NCBI RefSeq assembly: GCF_003002825.1
Contig: NZ_PVTE01000002.1
Coordinates: 248,001 to 312,000 of the forward strand
Source: Spirosoma oryzae
GTDB lineage: Bacteria > Bacteroidota > Bacteroidia > Cytophagales > Spirosomataceae
Direction: 5' to 3'
DNA length: 64,000 nucleotides
In this document: positions 17,047 through 25,402 of the stretch, in pieces
Layout: each line of letters opens with the position of its first letter
Numbering within the stretch: position 1 is the first letter of the stretch
Made by a program: the position numbers and the translations under genes
The notes under the pieces: generated by a model
Seen by the model: the letters and a program-made list of their open reading frames with translations, nothing else
What the model was told of the DNA's origin: nothing
Database searches by the model: none

Positions 17047-17826
17047 CTAGTCTTCGAACAGATTTCCCAATTGTCCGAGTACAGAGCCGCTTTCTTTGTG
17101 CGCTTGCCCACCGGTCGGCGATAAGCGTTGTACCAGCTTGGAGATCGGCATCGACTGAATCCAGACTTTACCCGATCCGCGCAGGGTGGCGAGGAAAATA
17201 CCTTCACCGCCAAAAATCATGCTTTTCAGTCCGCCAGATCGTTGAATGTCGAAGCTGATGCTTGGTTCAAAACCAACAACGCAGCCCGTATCGACCCGCA
17301 GCATCTCGTTGTTAAGTGTCCGCTCGATTACAACGCCACCCGCGTGGATAAACGCCATACCATCGCCCTGTACTTTCTGAAGGATAAATCCTTCGCCACC
17401 GAAAAAGCCGGATCCTAATCGCTGATTGAACTGAACGTTCAGTTGTGTTCCCCGGGCCGCACACAGGAACGAATCTTTCTGCACAATAATCGTATTACCG
17501 TAAGTCGTACCCAGGTTGATCGGCATTACAGTGCCGGGATAGGGTGCTGCAAACGTCACTTTACGCTTGCCGACGCCCCGGTTGGTAAAGTGCGTCATGA
17601 AGAGCGATTCACCCGTAATAACGCGCGACCCGGCCTGCAGCAGTTTACCGAAGAATCCCTGATCGGGTTGCGAGCCGTCACCCATTTTGGTCTCGAACTG
17701 AATACCGTCTTCCATATACAGCATGGAGCCGGCTTCGGCGATAACCGTTTCGTTGGGGTCTAATTCGATTTCGACAATCTGAATATCTTCACCAATGATT
17801 TTGTAGTCAATCTCGTGCGAGTACAT
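17047..17826 (-). CDS. AIM24/TIGR00266 family protein
   Basis: 259 residues, glycine-rich beta structure without signal peptide. It matches the TIGR00266/AIM24 family: [20 protein letters not shown] near the N-terminus, [20 protein letters not shown] in the middle and [20 protein letters not shown] near the end. The fold is a trimeric beta-barrel; its bacterial function is not established. It is a single-gene unit with terminators on both sides. Confidence 0.88.
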   Translation of the reverse strand: MYSHEIDYKIIGEDIQIVEIELDPNETVIAEAGSMLYMEDGIQFETKMGDGSQPDQGFFGKLLQAGSRVITGESLFMTHFTNRGVGKRKVTFAAPYPGTVMPINLGTTYGNTIIVQKDSFLCAARGTQLNVQFNQRLGSGFFGGEGFILQKVQGDGMAFIHAGGVVIERTLNNEMLRVDTGCVVGFEPSISFDIQRSGGLKSMIFGGEGIFLATLRGSGKVWIQSMPISKLVQRLSPTGGQAHKESGSVLGQLGNLFED

Positions 17827-17917
17827 GGTCAGTTCGAGGGTCTTATGTTGATTTCGTTGATGAAAACTACAGATTATTCGAGTTCAGGCCACTGCTCTTT
17901 CGGACGAACGGCACAAA

Positions 17918-17954
17918 AAAAGCCCGACCGGATTATTTCGCGGGTCGGGCTTTT
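17918..17954 (-). terminator. Terminator of the DUF4160/DUF2442 operon
   Basis: A 12-bp stem (17918-17929 with 17943-17954) with A/T runs on both outer sides. It sits just after the DUF4160 stop at 17987. Confidence 0.85.
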
Positions 17955-17986
17955 CATAAAGCTGCTACTGGCTTTTCTATATCATA

Positions 17987-18247
17987 TCACAATAGCGGTT
18001 CGATACTGTGCAATGGCTGAAGGTTTTTCGCTAACTCCCAATTAGCCGCCAGTTCAGTCTGATGGGTAGCTGCCCATTCGATTACCATACCTAGGGCTCG
18101 CGACGGTAGCCTTCCCTCTAGCAACGTCAAGTCACGTATAGCAATCAGGCATTCCTCATTACCGTATTTAGCGTGGAAATGGGGTGGGTTGTGGTCATCA
18201 TAATACATCGCAATTATGATTCCGAAGAAGCGACTAATTTGCGGCAT
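17987..18247 (-). CDS. DUF4160 protein
   Basis: 86 residues from the ATG at 18247 (MPQISRFFGIIIAMYYDDHN). The DUF4160 signature is clear: an N-terminal PQISRFFGIII strand and the histidine block HNPPHFHAKYG. Function is unproven; the family is often encoded beside DUF2442, as here. Its start overlaps the end of the upstream DUF2442 gene by 14 bp, so translation is probably coupled. A toxin-antitoxin role has been suspected for such pairs but that is inference. Confidence 0.85.
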   Translation of the reverse strand: MPQISRFFGIIIAMYYDDHNPPHFHAKYGNEECLIAIRDLTLLEGRLPSRALGMVIEWAATHQTELAANWELAKNLQPLHSIEPLL

Positions 18248-18524
18248 AGTATGAAGACCGTTTCCGCCATTCGTCAAACGTAATACCGCTGATTTTTAGG
18301 TATGCATTAGCGGCATCTATATCGACGTCTTCGTTCCAGCTGATCGAACCCGTTTCACTAATATATGGGCGCAAGAACAGATCGTTTTCATCCCAAACCT
18401 TAAAGATACCTTTACCCGCCAAAGCAGATAAATCGAGCATACCCGACAGACCGTCCGAGAAACGAACGTGTAGAACGTACTTGTTGGTTGCTTCCACTGC
18501 TATTGGCCCCGGGATCATAGTCAT
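18234..18524 (-). CDS. DUF2442 protein
   Basis: 96 residues. It has the DUF2442 pattern: KYVLHVRFSDGLSGMLDLSA, then a SETGSISWNEDVDIDAANAY segment near the end. It overlaps the DUF4160 gene by 14 bp and starts at the base next to the stop of the upstream 97-residue gene, so the three form a tight operon. The biochemical role is unknown; a second DUF2442-like gene, broken by a stop codon, is at 62.4 kb. Confidence 0.85.
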   Translation of the reverse strand: MTMIPGPIAVEATNKYVLHVRFSDGLSGMLDLSALAGKGIFKVWDENDLFLRPYISETGSISWNEDVDIDAANAYLKISGITFDEWRKRSSYYAAN

Positions 18525-18818
18525 TTACCGTTGATTAATGTCGTCGGGCAGATCGTTGTCGGTTTCGTCGAACAGCCGCTCTTCTTCACTCTTCTGCGGC
18601 TCAGCGTCGGAGTCAGCCTGATCGCCTTTCAGATTGAGGTCGGTACGGTGCCGCAGCTTTTTATCGTCGACCGTCTTATTCAGAAACTGGTTGATTCGGT
18701 CTATATCGAAGCTTGTCGTGATTTCACCAAACGAATTGATCTGAATATCAAACCCTTCCAGTTCCTTGTGAACGCGGGGTTTTTCGTTCTCGTCGGGATT
18801 ACCTTTCTTCTTTGCCAT
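18525..18818 (-). CDS. Small acidic protein of unknown function
   Basis: 97 residues from the ATG at 18818 (MAKKKGNPDENEKPRVHKEL). It has a basic N-terminus, an ordered middle (LEGFDIQINSFGEITTSFDI, then RINQFLNKTVDDKKLR) and a very acidic disordered tail. I do not recognise a domain. Small proteins like this are carried near gltX in relatives, as far as I recall. Its stop abuts the DUF2442 start, and gltX lies 82 bp upstream, so cotranscription is likely. Confidence 0.75.
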   Translation of the reverse strand: MAKKKGNPDENEKPRVHKELEGFDIQINSFGEITTSFDIDRINQFLNKTVDDKKLRHRTDLNLKGDQADSDAEPQKSEEERLFDETDNDLPDDINQR

Positions 18819-18900
18819 AAGTCGTTTCTGTTTACCGGAGTCCGCTGTCAGTCCTGGTAAACATGCAGATTGGGCTGCATGTTTACCAGCGTTCCCGCCG

Positions 18901-20436
18901 TTAGGGTTTAGGTAACGTAGCCAATGCCTGTTCCAGCCGACGGACGGTTTCGTCCTTGCCAATAATTTCCATGGTCAGCATCAGGTCAGGGCCGGCACCC
19001 GAACCCGTCAGAGCCAACCGCATCGCCTGCATGATCTTACCTTGCTTGATACCCGCCTGCGTCACCGCATCCGACAGCGTATGTTTGATGGTATCGGCTA
19101 CGAACTCACCCTCGTACGCTACCAGCGCATCATGGAACGCAGTAACGGCTTTTACCGCGTCGGCATTCCACTTCGCTGTCGTTACCGCTTCGTCGTAGTG
19201 CGTCGGTGCATTAAAGATAGTCGTTGCTTCGTCGACGATTTCGCGGGCGAAGTTGACCCGCCCTTTCAGCAAGGCCGCAATCTTTTCAGCCTTCGCCAGC
19301 GAGCAGTCGTAACCCGCAGCCTGTGCCTGCTGCTGCACGGTTGGTGCCAGAACAGCGTCGGGCTGCTCTTTAACGTACTGATGGTTGAACCACTGCGCCT
19401 TCTGGATGTCGAAGCGCGCACCAGCTTTATGCACCTGCGCCAGGTCGAAACTGGCGATCAGTTCGTCCATCGTAAACAGTTCCTGTTCGGTGCCGGGGTT
19501 CCAGCCCAGCAGCGCCAGAAAGTTTACCGTTGCTTCAGGCAGGTAGCCATCTTCCCGGAAGCCGCGTGCTACCTGCCCCGTGTTCGGATCGGTCCACTGC
19601 AACGGAAAAATGGGAAAACCGCCCAGATCAGCGTCGCGCTTGCTGAGCTTCCCGTTTCCTTCGGGCTTCAGCAGCAGCGGCAGGTGCGCAAACTGCGGCA
19701 TGGTGTCTTCCCACCCCAGGTACCGGTACAGCAACACATGCAGTGGAGCCGACGGCAACCATTCCTCCCCCCGGATTACGTGCGTGATGCCCATCAGGTG
19801 GTCATCGACGATGTTGGCCAGGTGGTACGTCGGCAACCCGTCAGACTTAAGCAACACTTTATCATCGATAGCCGACGAATGTACCGTCACCCAGCCGCGA
19901 ATAATATCGTTGAGCCGTACTTCCTCCTTGCGGGGTGTTTTCAGCCGGATCACGTAGGGGTCACCTGCATCCATCCGCGCTTTTACTTCTTCCGGTTTCA
20001 GCGTCAGGCTATTGCGCATCTGCATCCGGGTGATGGCGTTGTACTGAGCCGCCGGCGCATTGGCGGCCTCGAGCCGCTGCCGCATGGCATCGAGTTCTTC
20101 GGCCGTGTCGAAGGCATAGTACGCTTTTCCTTCATCGATAAGCCGCTGGGCCTCCCGCTGGTAAATCTCACGCCGTTCCGATTGCCGGTAAGGCGCGTGA
20201 GGACCACCCGTGCCCTGCCCTTCATCGATTTCGATACCCGCCCAGCGCAGGGCGTCCATGATGTAGGCTTCGGCACCGGGTACGAAGCGATTCTGATCGG
20301 TATCTTCGATACGAAGCAGCATCTTGCCCCCCATTTTGCGGGCAAACAAGTAATTATAGAGCGCGGTACGCACCCCGCCGATATGCAGCGGGCCTGTTGG
20401 GCTGGGTGCAAACCGAACGCGAATTTCAGTCGACAT
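18901..20436 (-). CDS. gltX: Glutamate-tRNA ligase
   Basis: 511 residues from the ATG at 20436 (MSTEIRVRFAPSPTGPLHIG). A class I synthetase: the HIGH-type motif is HIGG at 18-21 and the KMSKS-type motif is KLSKRDA. The C-terminal half is the anticodon-binding helical domain. It charges tRNA-Glu in the cytoplasm. The upstream in-frame extension runs into repetitive DNA at 20451-20546 and is not part of the gene. Confidence 0.97.
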   Translation of the reverse strand: MSTEIRVRFAPSPTGPLHIGGVRTALYNYLFARKMGGKMLLRIEDTDQNRFVPGAEAYIMDALRWAGIEIDEGQGTGGPHAPYRQSERREIYQREAQRLIDEGKAYYAFDTAEELDAMRQRLEAANAPAAQYNAITRMQMRNSLTLKPEEVKARMDAGDPYVIRLKTPRKEEVRLNDIIRGWVTVHSSAIDDKVLLKSDGLPTYHLANIVDDHLMGITHVIRGEEWLPSAPLHVLLYRYLGWEDTMPQFAHLPLLLKPEGNGKLSKRDADLGGFPIFPLQWTDPNTGQVARGFREDGYLPEATVNFLALLGWNPGTEQELFTMDELIASFDLAQVHKAGARFDIQKAQWFNHQYVKEQPDAVLAPTVQQQAQAAGYDCSLAKAEKIAALLKGRVNFAREIVDEATTIFNAPTHYDEAVTTAKWNADAVKAVTAFHDALVAYEGEFVADTIKHTLSDAVTQAGIKQGKIMQAMRLALTGSGAGPDLMLTMEIIGKDETVRRLEQALATLPKP

Positions 20437-20450
20437 GGGAAGAGAATTTT

Positions 20451-20546
20451 GAGTGATTGAATGGTTGAGTGATTGAATGAGTGCTTGCGCCACCCCATTC
20501 ACCGCGACGGCGGGCCATTCACTCCATCATTCAATCACTCAATCAT
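20451..20546. repeat. Tandem and inverted repeat between gltX and ridA
   Basis: GAGTGATTGAATG occurs twice in tandem at a 16-nt step (20451 and 20467). The segment 20465-20480 is repeated inverted and perfectly at 20527-20542, giving a 16-bp stem around 46 nt. It lies in the 106-bp gap downstream of ridA and upstream of gltX, where it could terminate or stabilise the ridA transcript. Confidence 0.8.
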
Positions 20547-20911
20547 TGTACAGCAATCACGGAAATTTCGACGTTGACGTCTTTGGGCAGGCGGGCTACC
20601 TCGACGGTTTCGCGGGCCGGCGGATCAGCCGTGAAATACTGACCATACACCTCGTTGATGGACGCGAAATTGTTCATGTCTTTGACGAAGATGCTGGATT
20701 TAACCACGTTCGTGTAGTCCATCCCGGCCGCTTTCAGAATAGCGCCTAGGTTTTCCATCACTTTCTGCGTCTCCGCCTTGATGTCGCCCTGACCGGCCAC
20801 GTCGAGCGCGATCTGCCCCGACACGAACAGGGTTCCATTTATTTTTACGGCCTGACTATACGGGCCAATTGGCGCAGGAGCCTGATCGGTATAAATAATT
20901 TGCTTGCTCAT
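20543..20911 (-). CDS. ridA: RidA family enamine/imine deaminase
   Basis: 122 residues from the ATG at 20911 (MSKQIIYTDQAPAPIGPYSQ). It follows the YjgF/YER057c pattern: GPYSQAVKINGTLFVSGQIA, ETQKVMENLGAILKAAG and the ARETVEVARLPKDVNVEIS end with the catalytic Arg. RidA hydrolyses reactive 2-aminoacrylate-type enamines that serine/threonine dehydratases make. The neighbouring repeat separates it from gltX. Confidence 0.95.
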   Translation of the reverse strand: MSKQIIYTDQAPAPIGPYSQAVKINGTLFVSGQIALDVAGQGDIKAETQKVMENLGAILKAAGMDYTNVVKSSIFVKDMNNFASINEVYGQYFTADPPARETVEVARLPKDVNVEISVIAVQ

Positions 20912-21246
20912 TGCTTTTTTAGTGAGTCGATTAGCGGATAAGTTGGCGTCCTGCCGACCGTACATTGTGCCCGCAAGTTACCACCGCTTCAGCGCTCCAA
21001 CAAACCCCGCCTAGTTGAAAGTCATTCGATCAGCCTTGGTTAATGGGTGCCTGATACCTTCCTGACACATGGGGCTAGTGACGTACAATCTGCTCTGACT
21101 GTGGCTGATCAAGCCAAGTTACCAGGCGGTTTGCGCCCGTGTGTCGTTCAGCAATTCTGCTAACCAGGCACAAGTAGTCGGCACACGTCATTCGAACGTT
21201 ATTCACCTTTATATTTATCCCCCGTATTCCACCAACCATATCGTTA
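20912..21246. other. Intergenic region upstream of ridA and the SusC-like gene
   Basis: 335 bp between divergent genes. No credible ORF, tRNA or strong hairpin. TATATTTA near 21209-21216 resembles a -7 element for the SusC-like gene but has no clear -33 partner. Confidence 0.4.
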
Positions 21247-23829
21247 ATGAGCTACCGTTTACTGCTACTGAGTACCCTATTTGCTTATTCCGCATTTGCC
21301 AAATCCGACACAACGCTAGTACCGAGAGATAGCCTGAAACATAGCTTACTGGTTAAGCCGGCATCTCCTCATACGTTCAGTCAGGTCATCCGACGGGAGA
21401 ACTTCAACGCTGGCCTGTTCGCCGATCCACTACAACTGATTCAGGGTAAGACCTTGGGACTGTGGATGGTTCAGCCAAACGGCGATCCGTCGCAACGACT
21501 AGAAACGTACTCACCCGGCTTTTCATCGGCCGCCCGCAATCTGAGTCCAATGATCATTATTGACGGCGTACCTAACCAGCCTTTGTCAAGCGTTCATCCG
21601 CAGGACATCGATAGTATTGTCATGTTACGTGATGCTGCCGCTTTACGGGCCTACGGTTCGCGCGGTTTGAATGGTGTTTTACTCATTGCGACCCGGCGAC
21701 CCACAACGGCACGCCTTTCCGCCAGTTATCTCGTACAGACGGCTTTTGAAAGTCCGGCCCGTTACCAAAACCTTTTGTCGGCTACCCAATGGCGTCAGTA
21801 TGCCCCTCGTTTCCGTGAATTTAAGCCGGCATACGACGGTGGCAGTGACACGGACTGGCAGCGACTGGTCTCACGGGGCGTTGTGAACACGAATCATCTG
21901 GTAACCCTGGGTAGTACGTTCAAGAACGGAGACATCAGTGCCGCCGTTGGCTACCTTGACCGAACGGGAACTATTGAAAAAACGGGGATCGGCCGGTTCA
22001 CCTCGCGCCTGGATGGGACGTACGGATTCTGGCGTAACCGGATCAGACTCACAGGCTCGGTCTGGTACGCAAACTCCCGCGAACAGCAAATGCCTGATGG
22101 CCTGGCTGATGTCATCCAGGAGGCAAACCCCACCGTCAGCAGTGCAGCTCGTACGAAAGTTATTCCCTGGTTTATTAACCCACTCAACATCATCGACTCC
22201 GCTGCCAACGAAACGACCACGTCCTACACAGGCTATCGATTCGCGGTTTCAGCAAACCCGCTACCCAGCCTGTTGATTTCAGTACAGCACGCAACTAGCG
22301 GCTTCGACGCAACCCAAAATACATTGAATCGGCGCCTTGCACCGGTTAAACCTTACCTGTTCGATGTGACTACCGAAGCCGAAAGACAGTACCGAATCGA
22401 GCTGGCTGAACGGGTAAATGCTGGCGTAAATACGTATAAAGCAACGGTGGGTACGACCGATTTTACGTTTCAGTACAACCTGCCCGTAAAAAGGAGCCAG
22501 ATCAACACCTGGTTCAATTACACAACCAACCGAATCGAAGGCAGTTATTTTGTCTACGGCCGAACGAATACTGGCTATTTCGTTAATCAGGCGACTGACG
22601 GTAATCCTTCATTCTGGAACAGCTTCGCGGCTGGCCTTGACTACAGCCTGCGCAACAAGTTTTTTCTAAACCTGGCTTATCGACAGGAAAGCTATCTTGA
22701 ATCACCTATCCGATCCAACCGACTAGGTGTTATGGACAAGTTGCCTGCTGCGTTCCCAATTGTCTCGCTTCGGTGGCAACCCAAATCGAGCCTATTTGTC
22801 GAATATGTCTGGACAAAAGCAGAGCCGCTTCATGCGTCAGCACTGCATTTAGAAGGGGATAATCCGTTAAATCTGCTAGGTCGTCAAGTCAGGACGAGAC
22901 CAACAATCACTCAAGAGTTATTTTTTCAGCAGGTCGGCCGGGTAAACTGGGCGTTGAAAGACTGGAACACAACGCTTGAGTATGTCAGATCGGATAAAAA
23001 AACGGTCGGTTATACGCCCAACCTATTCGGGCAGTTGCCCTTTTCAATGGTATCCTATACAGTTCGCCAGCACGGTATTAACCTGCAAACCGGCGGAGTA
23101 GTACTCAGTCGTCCAAATTTGTCTATCAATACCTCCGTCGTAGCTGGTTTTCTGCGAACACTGGTTATCCGATCACAAGGATACAACCCTCCAACTGAAC
23201 ACGCGAATGCTGAGCCTAATTCGCCCTTTATTGGCTACGTGGGCTACGTCATGTCGTTCGATGCGGCCGGTATCGCCAACCTGGAAGATACAAACGGAGA
23301 CGGCCGGACTGATATTGCCGACCTACGGCGGATTGGTAGCGTATATCCAACGGTTACACTGGGGTGGAGTACCTCGCTAAACTGGCACCGGTTGCGCGCT
23401 ACTATGCTTTGGCGCGGCTCCCTCGGTGGCTCTGTATTATCCCCCGCCCTTATATATCTCGACCTGTACAACGGTTATCGTGACATTAAACTGGGCAACA
23501 GAGACTATCTCGATGCATTAATTGCTGCCTCGCCCAATAGAAATAACTTTGATGATACAGCCTTTGTCCGACCGAATACGCTGCGCCTGCAATCGACGGA
23601 TCATCTCCGGTTGGACAATCTGTCGGTCTCTTACGAGCTGCTGTTCAATAAGCTACCCATCAACGTTGGCGTGTTTGCGCAGAACCTGCTGACCATAACC
23701 AAATTTCCGGGTAACGATCCCGAGCGGTCAGCCTACGCCCTGGACTATAGCAATAGCTCGGCATTCTATCCGCGCCCACGCGTTATTGGCGTATCGGCTC
23801 AGATTGCCTGGCAACGGCCTAAACGGTAA
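21247..23829 (+). CDS. SusC/RagA-like TonB-dependent receptor lacking the usual N-terminal domain
   Basis: 860 residues with a signal peptide (LLLLSTLFAYSAFA) and a plug domain containing the SusC-type segment MIIIDGVPNQPLSSVHPQDI, AALRAYGSRGLNGVLLI. The rest is a 22-strand type barrel ending in an aromatic-rich strand. DTNGDGRTDIADL, common in SusC proteins, is at about 680. It lacks the carboxypeptidase-regulatory-like domain (~90 residues) usual in SusC, and no SusD gene follows, so a ligand cannot be named. Import of a polymer or chelate through TonB is expected. Confidence 0.85.
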   Translation: MSYRLLLLSTLFAYSAFAKSDTTLVPRDSLKHSLLVKPASPHTFSQVIRRENFNAGLFADPLQLIQGKTLGLWMVQPNGDPSQRLETYSPGFSSAARNLSPMIIIDGVPNQPLSSVHPQDIDSIVMLRDAAALRAYGSRGLNGVLLIATRRPTTARLSASYLVQTAFESPARYQNLLSATQWRQYAPRFREFKPAYDGGSDTDWQRLVSRGVVNTNHLVTLGSTFKNGDISAAVGYLDRTGTIEKTGIGRFTSRLDGTYGFWRNRIRLTGSVWYANSREQQMPDGLADVIQEANPTVSSAARTKVIPWFINPLNIIDSAANETTTSYTGYRFAVSANPLPSLLISVQHATSGFDATQNTLNRRLAPVKPYLFDVTTEAERQYRIELAERVNAGVNTYKATVGTTDFTFQYNLPVKRSQINTWFNYTTNRIEGSYFVYGRTNTGYFVNQATDGNPSFWNSFAAGLDYSLRNKFFLNLAYRQESYLESPIRSNRLGVMDKLPAAFPIVSLRWQPKSSLFVEYVWTKAEPLHASALHLEGDNPLNLLGRQVRTRPTITQELFFQQVGRVNWALKDWNTTLEYVRSDKKTVGYTPNLFGQLPFSMVSYTVRQHGINLQTGGVVLSRPNLSINTSVVAGFLRTLVIRSQGYNPPTEHANAEPNSPFIGYVGYVMSFDAAGIANLEDTNGDGRTDIADLRRIGSVYPTVTLGWSTSLNWHRLRATMLWRGSLGGSVLSPALIYLDLYNGYRDIKLGNRDYLDALIAASPNRNNFDDTAFVRPNTLRLQSTDHLRLDNLSVSYELLFNKLPINVGVFAQNLLTITKFPGNDPERSAYALDYSNSSAFYPRPRVIGVSAQIAWQRPKR

Positions 23830-24121
23830 GGCTACACATCATGAGCCATGTGTCAATCCATTGTCTTGTCAGCACCTGGCCGAGTAACATCCATCCGCTA
23901 TGGACAGCTGATAGCAATACTGCTTTGAAGGCGCAGTAGCCTGACTACGCTAAACAATTTGTTCGCGCGGGGGTGTTAGTAAGATTATTTTCTACCGGTT
24001 CGGTACGAATGGAAACGCCATCACAACTCAACCGATTATCAATCATTTACCACGGTAATTTTATCGGTTCGGGCGATGCAGGAATGACTGATCGAGTAAC
24101 GATTGAGACGACGCAATAACG

Positions 24122-25255
24122 ATGAGCAACTGGAAAGAACTACTGACAAGTGCCGCAACGACAGCCGAAGCGGGTTTTGATCGATTGAAGGAAAAGCTGT
24201 TCGGACGGATGGACGCTGACAAGCCCTACCGTATTGTTTATTACCGGGGTTTTGGCAGCCCGTCGGCGGTGTGGCTGAAAGGGCGCGTACTGCGCGAACG
24301 GGACTTAAGCACACCCTCCGACCGCGATACCTATTGGAACAATCTACTGGCAACCTATCAGCGATTCGAAACCGACGAGGTACCCAACGTAACCGTACGA
24401 GTCGATGCGTTCGGACAGAGTCATACAACCGTTACCGATGAAGAAGGCTACTTTGAACTGACCATCAATCCGCCGAATGATCTGCCCCCCGGTCGGGTCT
24501 GGTTTCCGGTAACCTACTCGCTCGACGGCCTGACGCAACCCACGACAGGTGAGCCAGTACGGAAAGAGGGTTACCTAATGATTTCGCCCCCATTTAGTCA
24601 GTTCGGCGTTATCTCTGACATTGACGACACGGTATTGGTGACGGGGGCTACCAGCCTGCTGCAAACCGCCCGGCTAACGTTTCTGGGTAATGCGTACACC
24701 CGATTGCCGTTCGCGGGAGTAGCTGCCTTTTACCGCGCGTTACAGAGCGGCCCTGTCACAACGCTGTTCAATCCAATCTACTACGTGTCGAGCAGCCCCT
24801 GGAACCTGTATGATCTGCTGGTCGATTTTTTTCGAATTCAGGGCGTGCCCAAGGGGCCGATCCTGCTGCGCGATCTGGGACTCGATCCGTCGCTGCTGTC
24901 GTCGCAGTCACATCACACGCACAAACTGGCGATGATCCGCAAAGTGCTGGACGTAAACCCACAACTACCGTTTGTGCTGATCGGCGACAGTGGGCAGCAG
25001 GACCCCGAAATTTACGCGCAGGTAGTTCGGGAGAACCCCGGTCGTATCAAAGCCATTTACATCCGCGACGTGTCGACGGGTCAGGAACGCGACGAAGCGG
25101 TCAACCTGCTCATTCAGGCTACCCGACAATTCGACGTGCCCATGCTGCTCGTTGCCGACACGGTGGCGGCTGCTGAACATGCGGCTTCGCTCGGCCTTAT
25201 CGACTCTGACACCCTACCCGAAATTCGGGCCGACCGTGAATCGGATAAAGGTTGA
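24122..25255 (+). CDS. App1-family phosphatidate phosphatase-like protein
   Basis: 377 residues. The N-terminal part (about 40-160) is beta-rich; the C-terminal part is the App1/DUF2183 catalytic domain, with the DxDxT nucleophile motif at Asp166-Asp168-Thr170 (FGVISDIDDTVL) and further motifs YYVSSSPWNLYDLL and LIGDSGQQDPEIYA. Yeast App1 dephosphorylates phosphatidate and diacylglycerol pyrophosphate; bacterial substrates are unknown. It has no signal peptide. It stands alone between two converging or divergent genes. Confidence 0.85.
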   Translation: MSNWKELLTSAATTAEAGFDRLKEKLFGRMDADKPYRIVYYRGFGSPSAVWLKGRVLRERDLSTPSDRDTYWNNLLATYQRFETDEVPNVTVRVDAFGQSHTTVTDEEGYFELTINPPNDLPPGRVWFPVTYSLDGLTQPTTGEPVRKEGYLMISPPFSQFGVISDIDDTVLVTGATSLLQTARLTFLGNAYTRLPFAGVAAFYRALQSGPVTTLFNPIYYVSSSPWNLYDLLVDFFRIQGVPKGPILLRDLGLDPSLLSSQSHHTHKLAMIRKVLDVNPQLPFVLIGDSGQQDPEIYAQVVRENPGRIKAIYIRDVSTGQERDEAVNLLIQATRQFDVPMLLVADTVAAAEHAASLGLIDSDTLPEIRADRESDKG

Positions 25256-25347
25256 TTGGCTTTTACATCCCCTTTTTTCGTAGCGGCAGCGAAATTGATC
25301 CTATGAATGTCCCGTCATTTTTCCTGCGTCGGAATGACAGAATACCA

Positions 25348-25382
25348 AAAGAGACGACGCCCAATCTGAGCGCCGTCTCTTT
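25348..25382. terminator. Hairpin between the App1-like and M16 genes
   Basis: A 9-bp outer stem (25348-25356 with 25374-25382) with a further inner 3-bp pairing. A-rich on the left and T-rich on the right, so it serves both convergent genes. Confidence 0.75.
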
Positions 25383-25402
25383 CGGTAACTACCTTTTAGC
25401 CG

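Noticed and set aside
19042..20460. Long open frame opposite gltX
   Set aside because: Antisense shadow of gltX with no recognisable motif.
20451..20546. CRISPR-like repeats
   Set aside because: Only two tandem units and one inverted copy, no spacers of regular length, no cas genes.
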